A stretch of 64,000 nt of DNA. Source: Bacteroidia bacterium. Lineage in GTDB: Bacteria; Bacteroidota; Bacteroidia; Flavobacteriales; Flavobacteriaceae. The stretch's first letter is position 1, and each line of letters opens with the position of its first letter. Shown piece by piece: positions 42,376 through 50,715 of the stretch. The stretch lies in contig JAUIAY010000003.1 in assembly GCA_030425285.1 (NCBI GenBank), positions 161,302 to 225,301 on the forward strand. Direction: 5' to 3'. The translations under genes were made by a program, and so were the position numbers. The notes below the pieces were generated by a model, which saw only the letters and a list, made by a program, of their open reading frames with translations, was not told the origin of the DNA and searched no databases.

Positions 42376-43456
42376 AAGAAAATCACATAAATCCGCATTA
42401 CATGAGCGTGCTGGCATTTCAGATTCTGAAATCACCAATTCACGGGCTATTGACAAAATCAAACAAAAACGCCACGCGCAACCTTCAACTGAAACGCTAC
42501 TTTCCGATATCCTTAAAGGTGATATTACAGCTTTAAGTCGTGCCATTACTTTTATTGAAAGTAAAAATCCACAACATTTAAATAAAGCCCACGATATAAT
42601 AAAAGGATGTTTGCCTCACGCCAACAATTCAACCAGAATAGGTATTACAGGTGTGCCTGGTGTTGGAAAAAGCACCTTTATTGAAGCATTGGGAAAGCAG
42701 CTATCCAAGCAAGGCAAAAAAATTGCCGTCTTGGCAATTGATCCTAGTAGTTCCATTACCAAAGGAAGTATTCTGGGAGATAAAACCCGTATGGAAGATT
42801 TGGTTAAAGACACTAATGTCTTTATCAGACCTTCACCATCGGGAGAAACTTTGGGTGGTGTGGCTCGGAAAACCCGTGAAACCATTATCCTTTGTGAAGC
42901 TGCTGGTTTTGATACGATAATAATTGAAACAGTTGGTGTAGGTCAAAGTGAAACAGCCGTGAATGATATGGTTGATTTCTTTTTACTTTTAAAACTGGCA
43001 GGCGCTGGCGATGAACTTCAGGGCATTAAACGCGGTATTATTGAAATGGCCGATATTATTGCCATTAATAAAGCCGATGGTGACAATTTAAAACCTGCCA
43101 AACTGGCCAAAGTTGAATTTAATAGAGCTTTGCACCTATATCCCAAAAAAAGCTCTGGCTGGCAACCCAATGTCCTATTGTGTAGTGCCCTAAAAAATGA
43201 CGGGATAGATACTATTTGGAAAACTATTGAAGACTATTTAGTGTTAACAAAAGGCAACGGTTATTTCTCAAAAAGACGACAAGAACAAAATAAATTTTGG
43301 CTCATTCAAACCATTAAAGAGCAACTCCACATCGATTTCTTTGAAAATTCAACCATTAAACAAGCTCTGACTGAACAATTGAAACTTATTGAAGAAAACC
43401 AAACGACACCATTTGCGGCGGCTGACTATCTTCTAAAAAAGAAGCGTAAACTATAG
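42368..43456 (+). CDS. meaB: Methylmalonyl-CoA mutase-associated GTPase MeaB
   Basis: The 362-residue G3E GTPase has the P-loop ITGVPGVGKSTFIEALG (~96), VLAIDPSSSITKGSILGDKTR, PSPSGETLGGVARKTRE, DTIIIETVGVGQSE and the base-specificity IAINKADGDN. MeaB protects and reloads adenosylcobalamin-dependent methylmalonyl-CoA mutase. The mutase genes are not in the window, but the adenosyltransferase pduO is. The start is TTG, overlapping the upstream stop; there is no ATG before the conserved domain. The last 6 bp overlap the convergent epimerase gene. Confidence 0.96.
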   Translation: MNKRKSHKSALHERAGISDSEITNSRAIDKIKQKRHAQPSTETLLSDILKGDITALSRAITFIESKNPQHLNKAHDIIKGCLPHANNSTRIGITGVPGVGKSTFIEALGKQLSKQGKKIAVLAIDPSSSITKGSILGDKTRMEDLVKDTNVFIRPSPSGETLGGVARKTRETIILCEAAGFDTIIIETVGVGQSETAVNDMVDFFLLLKLAGAGDELQGIKRGIIEMADIIAINKADGDNLKPAKLAKVEFNRALHLYPKKSSGWQPNVLLCSALKNDGIDTIWKTIEDYLVLTKGNGYFSKRRQEQNKFWLIQTIKEQLHIDFFENSTIKQALTEQLKLIEENQTTPFAAADYLLKKKRKL

Positions 43457-44392
43457 AAAATTCTCTTTATACCAAGCCACTTGCTTTCTTACGCCTTCAA
43501 CCAATGAAGTTTCTGGATTGTAATTCAACAATTTTCTGGCCTTATCAATATTTGCTTTGGTCCGCCATTGGTCACCTGCTCTAGCTGCTACATGATCTAT
43601 TTTAATGGCCATTCTCATGACCTCCTCAACGGCATCAATGCCTTCCTGTGTTGTGTGCTCAACCTCCGTTCCTAGATTAATGACTTCACCATTAACCAAT
43701 GACTCCTTTCCAATGACACTTACAACACCATCCACAATATCGTCTACATAAGTAAAGCTTCGCAAATGTTTGGCACTCCCTTCAAATAATGGAAATGCTT
43801 TATCATTAAAACCGCAGGCTATTAACTTGGTATACATTTTTTCTGGACGTTCCCTTGGCCCAAAAACGGAATACAATCTTAATGAACAAGCTTGCATCTG
43901 CTTTTCACGACTTTTTTGAAGTACTAATTGTTCGGCTGCCAATTTGGTAACACCGTAATGCGAAGCTGGCTTAGGCGCCATATCTTCAGGAAAGGTAGCT
44001 TCCAGTCCATAAATAGATGATGTTCCAATATTGACAAACAATTTTAAATCCTGAAGCTGTAAAGCGTAATCAATTAAATTTTTGGTCGCAATAATATTAT
44101 TGGAAAAATAATCCTCAAAACTCGATGACGCCGAAATTCCTGGTTGCGCGGCAAAATGAAAAATATACTGGATATCATTTGGCAGCTCAGTTGTTAAATT
44201 GGCTGTTCGTAAATCTACTTTTATGACATCAATGCCTTTTTTGTTAAGAGCCGATTCGTTTAACCTTTTTAACTCTTCACTGTAATAAGGTGAAAAATTA
44301 TCGAGCCCAATAACCTCATGTCCCAATTGTTTTAAACGCTCTGCAGTGTGCGACCCAATAAAACCAACAGCTCCTGTAACCAATATTTTCAT
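43451..44392 (-). CDS. NAD-dependent sugar-nucleotide epimerase (UDP-glucuronate epimerase-like)
   Basis: The 313-residue extended SDR protein starts KILVTGAVGFIGSHTAERL and has the active-site SHYGVTKLAAEQL (YxxxK) and LRLYSVFGPRERPE. The overall pattern (LDNFSPYYSEELKRLN near the N-terminus) resembles UDP-glucuronate 4-epimerases. It changes the configuration of a nucleotide sugar in the cytoplasm. One glycine of the usual TGGAGFIG loop is Ala (TGAVGFIG), as in many family members. It is divergent from the GT2/GT39 operon, so it may supply the sugar used there. Confidence 0.87.
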   Translation of the reverse strand: MKILVTGAVGFIGSHTAERLKQLGHEVIGLDNFSPYYSEELKRLNESALNKKGIDVIKVDLRTANLTTELPNDIQYIFHFAAQPGISASSSFEDYFSNNIIATKNLIDYALQLQDLKLFVNIGTSSIYGLEATFPEDMAPKPASHYGVTKLAAEQLVLQKSREKQMQACSLRLYSVFGPRERPEKMYTKLIACGFNDKAFPLFEGSAKHLRSFTYVDDIVDGVVSVIGKESLVNGEVINLGTEVEHTTQEGIDAVEEVMRMAIKIDHVAARAGDQWRTKANIDKARKLLNYNPETSLVEGVRKQVAWYKENFL

Positions 44393-44456
44393 AAATCTAT
44401 ATTATGTTGCAAAGAAACATTTTTTTTCTGTAAGATTAGAATTCCAACAAAAAGAA

Positions 44457-44464
44457 TACATTTG
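44457..44464 (+). promoter_or_regulatory. -7 box of the GT2/GT39 operon
   Basis: TACATTTG matches TAnnTTTG and ends 19 bp before the GT2 ATG at 44484. The position supports that ATG over the frame's earlier ATG at 44346. No clear -33 TTG at the usual spacing. Confidence 0.5.
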
Positions 44465-44483
44465 TATAACCAACATATTCAAT

Positions 44484-45200
44484 ATGGCTTACGATTTTAC
44501 TATCATTGTACCGGTGTATAATGAAGAAGACAACTTACTTCGTGTTGAAAAAGAGCTTTTAGAATACTCAAAAATAGCCACCAAAAAAACAAAGATACTT
44601 TTTGTCAATGATGGTTCAAAAGATAATAGTCAGGAGCTTATAGAAACCATATGCAATAGACAGGAAAATTTCAGTTATATCAGTTTCGTTGAAAACCGCG
44701 GCTTGAGCGCTGCCATTAAAGCAGGCTTTGATTATGCAGATACTGAATTGGTGGGTTACATCGATTCTGATTTACAAACTGCACCTGAAGACTTTAACTT
44801 ACTTTTAGAGCACATTGGTGAATATGATTTGGTTACGGGTGTTAGAGCTAATAGAAAAGACTCCTTTGTGAAAAATATGTCTTCTACCATTGCCAATGGT
44901 ATCAGACGAGCTTTTACCCATGATGGTATGGACGATACGGGTTGCCCACTTAAGGTTATAAAAACGGAGTATGCTAAACGCATTCCTATGTTCAAAGGCC
45001 TTCATAGGTTTCTACCAGCGATGATTTTACTTCAAAATGGAAAAATTACACAAATTCCCGTTCAACATTTCCCACGTATTGCAGGACAGGCCAAGTTTGG
45101 ACTTTGGAATAGATTGATTGGTCCCTTAATGGATTGTTTTGCTTATCTATGGATGAAGAAAAAGTACATTAATTATTCCGTTGCAAAACAGAGCGAATGA
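44484..45200 (+). CDS. Glycosyltransferase family 2, polyprenyl-phosphate sugar synthase type
   Basis: The start giving MAYDFTIIVPVYNEEDNLLR is chosen because it follows the -7 box and begins at the conserved first strand; the 46 codons upstream overlap the divergent epimerase gene. The ~238-residue protein has ILFVNDGSKDNS, the DxD-like VGYIDSDLQTAPEDF and the dolichol-phosphate-mannose-synthase-type DDTGCPLKVIK. It probably loads a sugar on undecaprenyl phosphate. Its stop overlaps the next start (ATGA). With the GT39 gene two positions on, this forms a complete lipid-carrier sugar transfer route like Arn modification. Confidence 0.92.
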   Translation: MAYDFTIIVPVYNEEDNLLRVEKELLEYSKIATKKTKILFVNDGSKDNSQELIETICNRQENFSYISFVENRGLSAAIKAGFDYADTELVGYIDSDLQTAPEDFNLLLEHIGEYDLVTGVRANRKDSFVKNMSSTIANGIRRAFTHDGMDDTGCPLKVIKTEYAKRIPMFKGLHRFLPAMILLQNGKITQIPVQHFPRIAGQAKFGLWNRLIGPLMDCFAYLWMKKKYINYSVAKQSE

Positions 45201-45820
45201 GTAACTGGCTAATATATAGTATTGGATTTTTGGCTCAAATCTTATTTTCTTCCCGTTTAATTATCCAATGGCTATATTCCGAAAAGCATAAACGTGTTAT
45301 AACACCAACTATTTTTTGGACCTTAAGCCTAATTGCATCTCTTCTGCTCTTTGTTTATGGCTATTTACGAGATGATTTTGCTATTATGTTAGGACAGGGC
45401 CTCACCTATTTTATTTACATACGTAACTTACAGTTGCAAAATGAATGGGAAAAATTTCCAAAATGGCTACAATGGTTTATACTATTGATGCCAACTTTTG
45501 TTATTATTTATTATTTCAACAATAACACCATTGATGTTGAAAAATTATTTAAAAATGACGCCATTCCATTCTGGCTTTTAACATTAGGTATTGTCTCACA
45601 GGTGGTGTTTACCTTACGTTTTGTTTATCAATGGTTATATTCTGAAAAGCAAAAGCAATCCTCCTTACCTTTTGGTTTTTGGTTGTTGAGTTTGGCAGGC
45701 TCCGTACTTATTTTAACATATGCCATTTTTAGAAAAGATCCCGTATTGTTTACAGGTCATGTTTTAGGTGCTATTATATACATCAGAAATTTAATCTTAA
45801 TCCAAAGAAATGGTAACTGA
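45197..45820 (+). CDS. Lipid-A-disaccharide-synthase N-terminal-like membrane protein (internally duplicated)
   Basis: The 207-residue protein consists of two similar ~70-residue halves. The first has FSSRLIIQWLYSEKHKR and GLTYFIYIRNLQL; the second has FTLRFVYQWLYSEKQKQ and VLGAIIYIRNLIL. Each half has about three membrane segments, like the small LAB_N domain. The function of LAB_N proteins is unclear; their pairing with GT2 and GT39 genes suggests a flippase or scaffold role for lipid-linked sugars. It overlaps the GT2 gene by 4 bp and the GT39 gene by 11 bp. Confidence 0.88.
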   Translation: MSNWLIYSIGFLAQILFSSRLIIQWLYSEKHKRVITPTIFWTLSLIASLLLFVYGYLRDDFAIMLGQGLTYFIYIRNLQLQNEWEKFPKWLQWFILLMPTFVIIYYFNNNTIDVEKLFKNDAIPFWLLTLGIVSQVVFTLRFVYQWLYSEKQKQSSLPFGFWLLSLAGSVLILTYAIFRKDPVLFTGHVLGAIIYIRNLILIQRNGN

Positions 45821-47438
45821 TTTCGTAAAACAATATCCTATTCAAGTACTATGCTTAATATTTGCTTTGGTACTACTTCCAAGCCTTCATGTTTTAGATG
45901 TTACCATTATGGAAGCTCGAAACTTTATAACAGCAAGGGAAATGATAACCGATGGCAATTGGCTATTGACAACCATGAATGGTGAAGCACGATACGAAAA
46001 GCCTCCATTGCCAACATGGCTGACCGCCATTTCAGGGTTTGTTTTTGGGATAAATAGTGTTTTTGCTATGCGTCTTCCTGCTGCGCTTATGGTAATATTG
46101 CTAGTTGTATTTATTTATAAGATTTCTTTAAAATTAACAAACGACAAAACGTTTGCTTTTAATAATGGACTCATTCTAGGCTCCTCATTCTACGTCATTG
46201 GTATTATTATAGAAGCACCATGGGATATTTTCACCCATGGGTTTATGAGTGTATCCATTTACTATCTCATTGTACTGTTTCAGGATACCAAAACCAAGTT
46301 AAGGTATTTAGCTTTGGCAAGTTTCTTTATAGGATTATCATTTTTAAGTAAAGGACCTATTTCGGTCTATGCGCTTCTGCTACCATTTTTATTGGCTTAT
46401 GGGTTTACCTATAAATATAAACCGTTACCAAAAAAAATAGCAACCATCACTGGATTGTTGATAATTGGTATTTTAATTGGTGGATGGTGGTATTTATATG
46501 TTCGGGCTTATGATCCTGAAACCTTTGCGGCTATTGCCGAAAAAGAAACAGGAAACTGGAGTAGTTATAATGTTAGACCGTTTTATTATTATTGGAGTTT
46601 CTTTACACAAAGCGGCTTATGGACTATTCCTGCATTTACAAGTTTGCTTTACCCATACTTGAAAACCAGAGTAAATAACCTCAAAGGCTATCAATTCAGT
46701 TTGCTTTGGACATTATTTGCAGTCGTTTTACTATCAATTATTCCAGAGAAAAAATCACGGTATTTAATGCCTGTTTTAATTCCGCTTTCAGTTACAATCA
46801 GTTTTTATATTAATTATCTGATAAAACATTTTAAAACCCTTACCGACAAACGCGAAACCATTCCGGTGTATTTTAATTTTGGTCTAATTGGACTTTTAGG
46901 TTTGGGGTTTGGATTTGTAGGCTATGCCCTTTTAAAGGAAAATTTAGCAGGTTACTGGATTTGGTTTGTTGTTAGCGCCGTGCTACTTTTTATAATTGGC
47001 CTTTTGATTTTTAAGTATTTAAGACATAAGGATATCTCGAAAACATTCTACCTGTCATTTAGTTTGTTTGCCGTTTTATTGACCTTGGCCCTTCCTTTAA
47101 AAAATGCTTTTACAAGCACTACATATATGCCTATTAGTGACCTAAAGAATTCTAGCGATATAGCGCTGTATCAGTTTAATTATATTGCTCCTGAAATGAT
47201 TTGGCAGTATGGCGATAAAATTCCTCAAATTAAACTAACCGACGGTTCTTTAAAACTTCCAAAGGAAAGCACTTTTGGATTACTCACTATTGGCATTAGT
47301 CCAAAAGATGTTACAACACTTCAGGAGCAATATGACTTTGAAAAAATAACTGTTTTTAATTTAAATAGGGCATCCAAGGATTCCAGACAGTATAAAGATC
47401 GCTTAAAAGCCAATTACTATATACTTACAAAAAAGTAG
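45810..47438 (+). CDS. ArnT-like glycosyltransferase family 39
   Basis: The 542-residue polytopic protein has the first-loop acidic motif LHVLDVTIMEARNFITAREM with the conserved D/E pair, then GEARYEKPPLPTWLTAI, a signature of ArnT/PMT-type GT-C enzymes. About ten membrane segments follow, then a periplasmic tail. It should move a sugar from undecaprenyl phosphate to lipid A or another periplasmic acceptor. It is the last gene of the GT2/LAB_N/GT39 operon; a convergent PAP2 gene begins 1 bp after its stop. Confidence 0.93.
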   Translation: MVTDFVKQYPIQVLCLIFALVLLPSLHVLDVTIMEARNFITAREMITDGNWLLTTMNGEARYEKPPLPTWLTAISGFVFGINSVFAMRLPAALMVILLVVFIYKISLKLTNDKTFAFNNGLILGSSFYVIGIIIEAPWDIFTHGFMSVSIYYLIVLFQDTKTKLRYLALASFFIGLSFLSKGPISVYALLLPFLLAYGFTYKYKPLPKKIATITGLLIIGILIGGWWYLYVRAYDPETFAAIAEKETGNWSSYNVRPFYYYWSFFTQSGLWTIPAFTSLLYPYLKTRVNNLKGYQFSLLWTLFAVVLLSIIPEKKSRYLMPVLIPLSVTISFYINYLIKHFKTLTDKRETIPVYFNFGLIGLLGLGFGFVGYALLKENLAGYWIWFVVSAVLLFIIGLLIFKYLRHKDISKTFYLSFSLFAVLLTLALPLKNAFTSTTYMPISDLKNSSDIALYQFNYIAPEMIWQYGDKIPQIKLTDGSLKLPKESTFGLLTIGISPKDVTTLQEQYDFEKITVFNLNRASKDSRQYKDRLKANYYILTKK

Positions 47439-48014
47439 CTACCGCATTCTGAATCGGTTTTGCAGGTACTTGTCAAATTTATAAAACATAAAACCCGAAA
47501 GGGCACCAAATACCATCCCACTTACAACATCCAAGGGATAATGCACGCCAATGTAAATACGACTGTAACCCATTAGCGCTGCCCAAAACAACATAATAAA
47601 TATAAGATATTTATAGCGGTATTGTAGCATCAAGCCGCTAAATACAGCAACAGCCATAGAGTTAGATGCATGCCCAGAAAAATAACCAAATTTACCACCA
47701 CAGCTAGGCTTTACCAGTCTAACCAATCCTTCCAAAGTTGGATCATGACAAGGCCGCAAACGCATGACCAAAACTTTTTTAAACAGATTAGTTATCTGAT
47801 CAGTAAATAATACCATTAATGCAATGATGACTACCGTAAGGATAAAAATTTTGGGGTTAGGCATCTTAAAAATTAAAAACAACAGTACCATATATAACGG
47901 GATCCAGTAGAATTTGGTGGTATAAAACATCCAAAAAGCATCCCAGGTTGTCGACCCTAAATTGTTTAGATATAAAAAAAGTTCGGTGTCAAGCTGTACT
48001 AGTTGTTCTAACAT
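47439..48014 (-). CDS. PAP2-family membrane phosphatase
   Basis: The 191-residue protein has all three phosphatase blocks: KVLVMRLRPCHDP (KxxxxxxRP), GYFSGHASNSMAV (SGH) and SRIYIGVHYPLDVVSG (SRxxxxxHxxxD), with four to five membrane segments. Members remove phosphate from undecaprenyl pyrophosphate, phosphatidylglycerol phosphate or lipid A. Next to the GT39 operon, lipid A or undecaprenyl pyrophosphate is plausible. It lies 2 bp after the stop of the 75-residue gene on the same strand. Confidence 0.95.
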   Translation of the reverse strand: MLEQLVQLDTELFLYLNNLGSTTWDAFWMFYTTKFYWIPLYMVLLFLIFKMPNPKIFILTVVIIALMVLFTDQITNLFKKVLVMRLRPCHDPTLEGLVRLVKPSCGGKFGYFSGHASNSMAVAVFSGLMLQYRYKYLIFIMLFWAALMGYSRIYIGVHYPLDVVSGMVFGALSGFMFYKFDKYLQNRFRMR

Positions 48015-48016
48015 AA

Positions 48017-48244
48017 TTACTCATCATATCGGCTTATTTCCCTATCGTAAAAATCGGTTGCCTGTTGAATTAAATTTTCGGCTTCGTGCTCCAATTCCTT
48101 TTGGTCATGTTGGTCAAAATCTTCCAACCACTCTACCTCATCATTTTCAAGGTTTATAATGAATCGTGGAAACTCGGTATGAACAACAAAAATAGAATCG
48201 GGATAATCAGTATTATCGCCCAATAAAAATTTAGGAAATTCCAT
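48017..48244 (-). CDS. Small acidic conserved protein, 75 aa
   Basis: The 75-residue protein starts MEFPKFLLGDNTDYPDSIFV and ends in an acidic helix (DQKELEHEAENLIQQATDFY). It contains FIINLENDEVEWLEDF, a beta-hairpin followed by an acidic patch. I recognise it as a type seen in flavobacteria beside MATE and PAP2 genes, but its function is unknown. It overlaps the MATE gene by 14 bp and is 2 bp before PAP2, so the three form one operon. Confidence 0.82.
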   Translation of the reverse strand: MEFPKFLLGDNTDYPDSIFVVHTEFPRFIINLENDEVEWLEDFDQHDQKELEHEAENLIQQATDFYDREISRYDE

Positions 48245-49616
48245 GCTTTAGGTCAATTAGTTTTTTAGTTAAATAATCAAATCTAATATACAATAATATT
48301 GCTGCAGTTGTTAGGCCTGCCAATAATCCCATCCATATCCCGAAACTTCCCATGGTTTCTTCCTGTCCAAAATAAATACTAATGGGGAATCCAATCACCC
48401 AATATGAAATAAAGGTAATCAAAGTTGGGATTTTCACATCCTGCAAACCTCGCAAGGCACCCAAAACCACAACCTGTAAGCTATCACTAATTTGAAAGAT
48501 AGCTGCAGCAATCAATAATTTTGAGGCAATCTCAAGCACTTCAGTATTATCAACTAGGTTAATAACATCCTTTTCATCCAGATAGAGTTTGGGTAATTCG
48601 GTATGGAATGCAAAAAATAACAATCCGAAAAAGACAGCAAACAAGGTTCCCATCAAGAAGATGGAAAATGCAATACGCCTTAAATCCAAATAGTGTTGCA
48701 ATCCTTTTTGATTACCAACTCTAATCATTGAAGCTACACTCAAACCCATGGCTACCATAAATGTCATTGAAGATAAGTTTAAAGCAATCTGATTGGCTGC
48801 TTGAGCGTTTTTCCCCAACAATCCGCTCAACCAGATTGCTGCCGTAAAAATGGCTACCTCAAAGAACATCTGCATAGCACTTGGCGAACCTAGAGCTATT
48901 ATTTTTTTGAGCATGGTATTGTCCAATACAAATATTTTAATCTGACTCACATAAGCCTTCGATTTTTTATGACCCTTTAACATCCACCATAAAAAACCAA
49001 CCATAACAAAGCGAGAAATCAACGTACCGTAAGCTGCACCAACGATTCCCATTTTTGGAAAACCGAACTTTCCAAAAATAAGCAGATAGTTCAATACGAC
49101 ATTCACGATATTGGCCACAAGCGTTGCATACATGGGATAGCGCGTCATGGACAAACCATCTCCAAATTGCTTAAAAGCCTGAAAAGACACCAACGGAATG
49201 AGTGAAAATGCCACTAAATCCAGATATGGAATAGCGAGTTCAACAACCTCATCAGGTTGTTTCATTAAATACATTAAGGGCTTTGCAAAAAAGACCATTA
49301 AAAAGAGGATGATTCCCAAAACCGTACACAAGAACAAGCCATGTTTAAAAGCCGACTTTCCAGCCGCAAAATTCTTTTCAGCATCAGCTTCAGCAACCAA
49401 AGGAGTAATAGCTGTAGAAAAACCTATTCCAAGAGACATGGCAATAAACATAAAACTGTTCCCAAGCGAAACCGCAGCCAGTTCTGCCGTACCCAACTGA
49501 CCAACCATAATATTGTCAATAAAGCTCACAAAGGTATGGCCCAACATACCCAACATAACAGGTGCTGCGAGTTTCCAGTTATATCTAAATTCCTTGGTGT
49601 AGTTGCTTAAAACCAT
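48231..49616 (-). CDS. MATE family efflux transporter
   Basis: The 461-residue protein has twelve hydrophobic segments. Typical NorM-like features are LAAPVMLGMLGHTFVSFIDN and VGQLGTAELAAVSLGNSF near the N-terminus, and a second half beginning ALGSPSAMQMFFEVAIFTAA. It should export drugs or cationic metabolites using Na+ or H+. It is the first gene of a three-gene operon with a small acidic protein and a PAP2 phosphatase. Substrate unknown. Confidence 0.95.
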   Translation of the reverse strand: MVLSNYTKEFRYNWKLAAPVMLGMLGHTFVSFIDNIMVGQLGTAELAAVSLGNSFMFIAMSLGIGFSTAITPLVAEADAEKNFAAGKSAFKHGLFLCTVLGIILFLMVFFAKPLMYLMKQPDEVVELAIPYLDLVAFSLIPLVSFQAFKQFGDGLSMTRYPMYATLVANIVNVVLNYLLIFGKFGFPKMGIVGAAYGTLISRFVMVGFLWWMLKGHKKSKAYVSQIKIFVLDNTMLKKIIALGSPSAMQMFFEVAIFTAAIWLSGLLGKNAQAANQIALNLSSMTFMVAMGLSVASMIRVGNQKGLQHYLDLRRIAFSIFLMGTLFAVFFGLLFFAFHTELPKLYLDEKDVINLVDNTEVLEIASKLLIAAAIFQISDSLQVVVLGALRGLQDVKIPTLITFISYWVIGFPISIYFGQEETMGSFGIWMGLLAGLTTAAILLYIRFDYLTKKLIDLKHGIS

Positions 49617-49728
49617 GGCGCAAAAGTAGTGTATTCCTTTTGGTTTTATGTTGTTAAACTTTACAGATTAACAAAGTCTTAAGAAAGCTGACTTTATGTA
49701 TTTACTATCTTGTTTAAAAGTTTCCACC

Positions 49729-50655
49729 ATGAAAAATCTCTTCTTCTCAATATTGCTTTTTTTATGTTGCTTCGGGTTTGCCCAAGAACAGCCAAAACCA
49801 TTTGCAGCAGTCATAACCTCCCAATTTCCGAATGTTCGTGATATTGCCATATCTCCTAATGGGGACGAAATGATGTTTACCGCCCAAAGTGTTATGGGAA
49901 ATCTATCGGCTATCATTACGGTAAAAAAACGAAACAATAATTGGGAAGAACCTGAAGTAGCATCATTTTCAGGTATGCACTTTGACCTGGAGCCTTTTTA
50001 TTCACATGACGGCTTGAAACTTTACTTTGCCTCTCGCAGACCTTTGGATCAAAGTCAGACCAAACAAAAAGATTTTGATATTTGGTACGTTGAACGCGAT
50101 AACCTTAATTCGGAATGGTCAAAACCCAAAAATATGGGAAGCCCTATAAATACCGAACACGGCGAGTTTTACCCTTCGATTAGTAGCAACGGAAATTTCT
50201 ATTTCACCCGTGATGATACCACTAAGAACCGAAAGGACGATATTTATGTCAGCACATATTCTAACGGAGCATATCAAACACCTGTTCCCTTACCAGACAC
50301 CATTAATACTGATAGCTATGAGTACAATGCTTTTATTGCGCCTGATGAGTCGTATATATTATTTGGCGGATATAACCGAAAAGATGGATTAGGTAGTGGT
50401 GATATTTATATTAGTAAGCGAACTGAATATGGCTGGACAACAGCTAAAAATTTAGGCCCAGAATTTAATTCAGATAAAATGGATTATTGCCCATTTGTAA
50501 AAAATGACACCTTGTATTTTACAAGCAAACGTGACCATACTCAAGTTGAACAAGAAAAACCTATGGATTTAGAAGCCTTACTCAAAGAGTTTCACAAAGC
50601 CGATAATGGTTCTAGCAGATTATTTAAAATGAAAACAGTTACTTTTGCCGAATAA
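49729..50655 (+). CDS. Secreted PD40/TolB-like beta-propeller protein
   Basis: The ATG at 49729 gives a clean signal peptide (MKNLFFSILLFLCCFGFAQ), unlike the frame's earlier ATG at 49696. The ~308-residue mature protein contains several WD40-like PD40 repeats: RDIAISPNGDEMMFTA, EPFYSHDGLKLYFASRRP, EFYPSISSNGNFYFTRDD, NAFIAPDESYILFGG, DYCPFVKNDTLYFTSKRD. It likely forms a periplasmic or surface propeller. Role unknown. A TonB-dependent receptor gene follows after 60 bp, perhaps functionally linked. Confidence 0.88.
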   Translation: MKNLFFSILLFLCCFGFAQEQPKPFAAVITSQFPNVRDIAISPNGDEMMFTAQSVMGNLSAIITVKKRNNNWEEPEVASFSGMHFDLEPFYSHDGLKLYFASRRPLDQSQTKQKDFDIWYVERDNLNSEWSKPKNMGSPINTEHGEFYPSISSNGNFYFTRDDTTKNRKDDIYVSTYSNGAYQTPVPLPDTINTDSYEYNAFIAPDESYILFGGYNRKDGLGSGDIYISKRTEYGWTTAKNLGPEFNSDKMDYCPFVKNDTLYFTSKRDHTQVEQEKPMDLEALLKEFHKADNGSSRLFKMKTVTFAE

Positions 50656-50715
50656 GACAATATAGATAGTCTATTTATTTTATAAAGCAATAAGTATTTT
50701 AGTGTTTCAAGTAAT

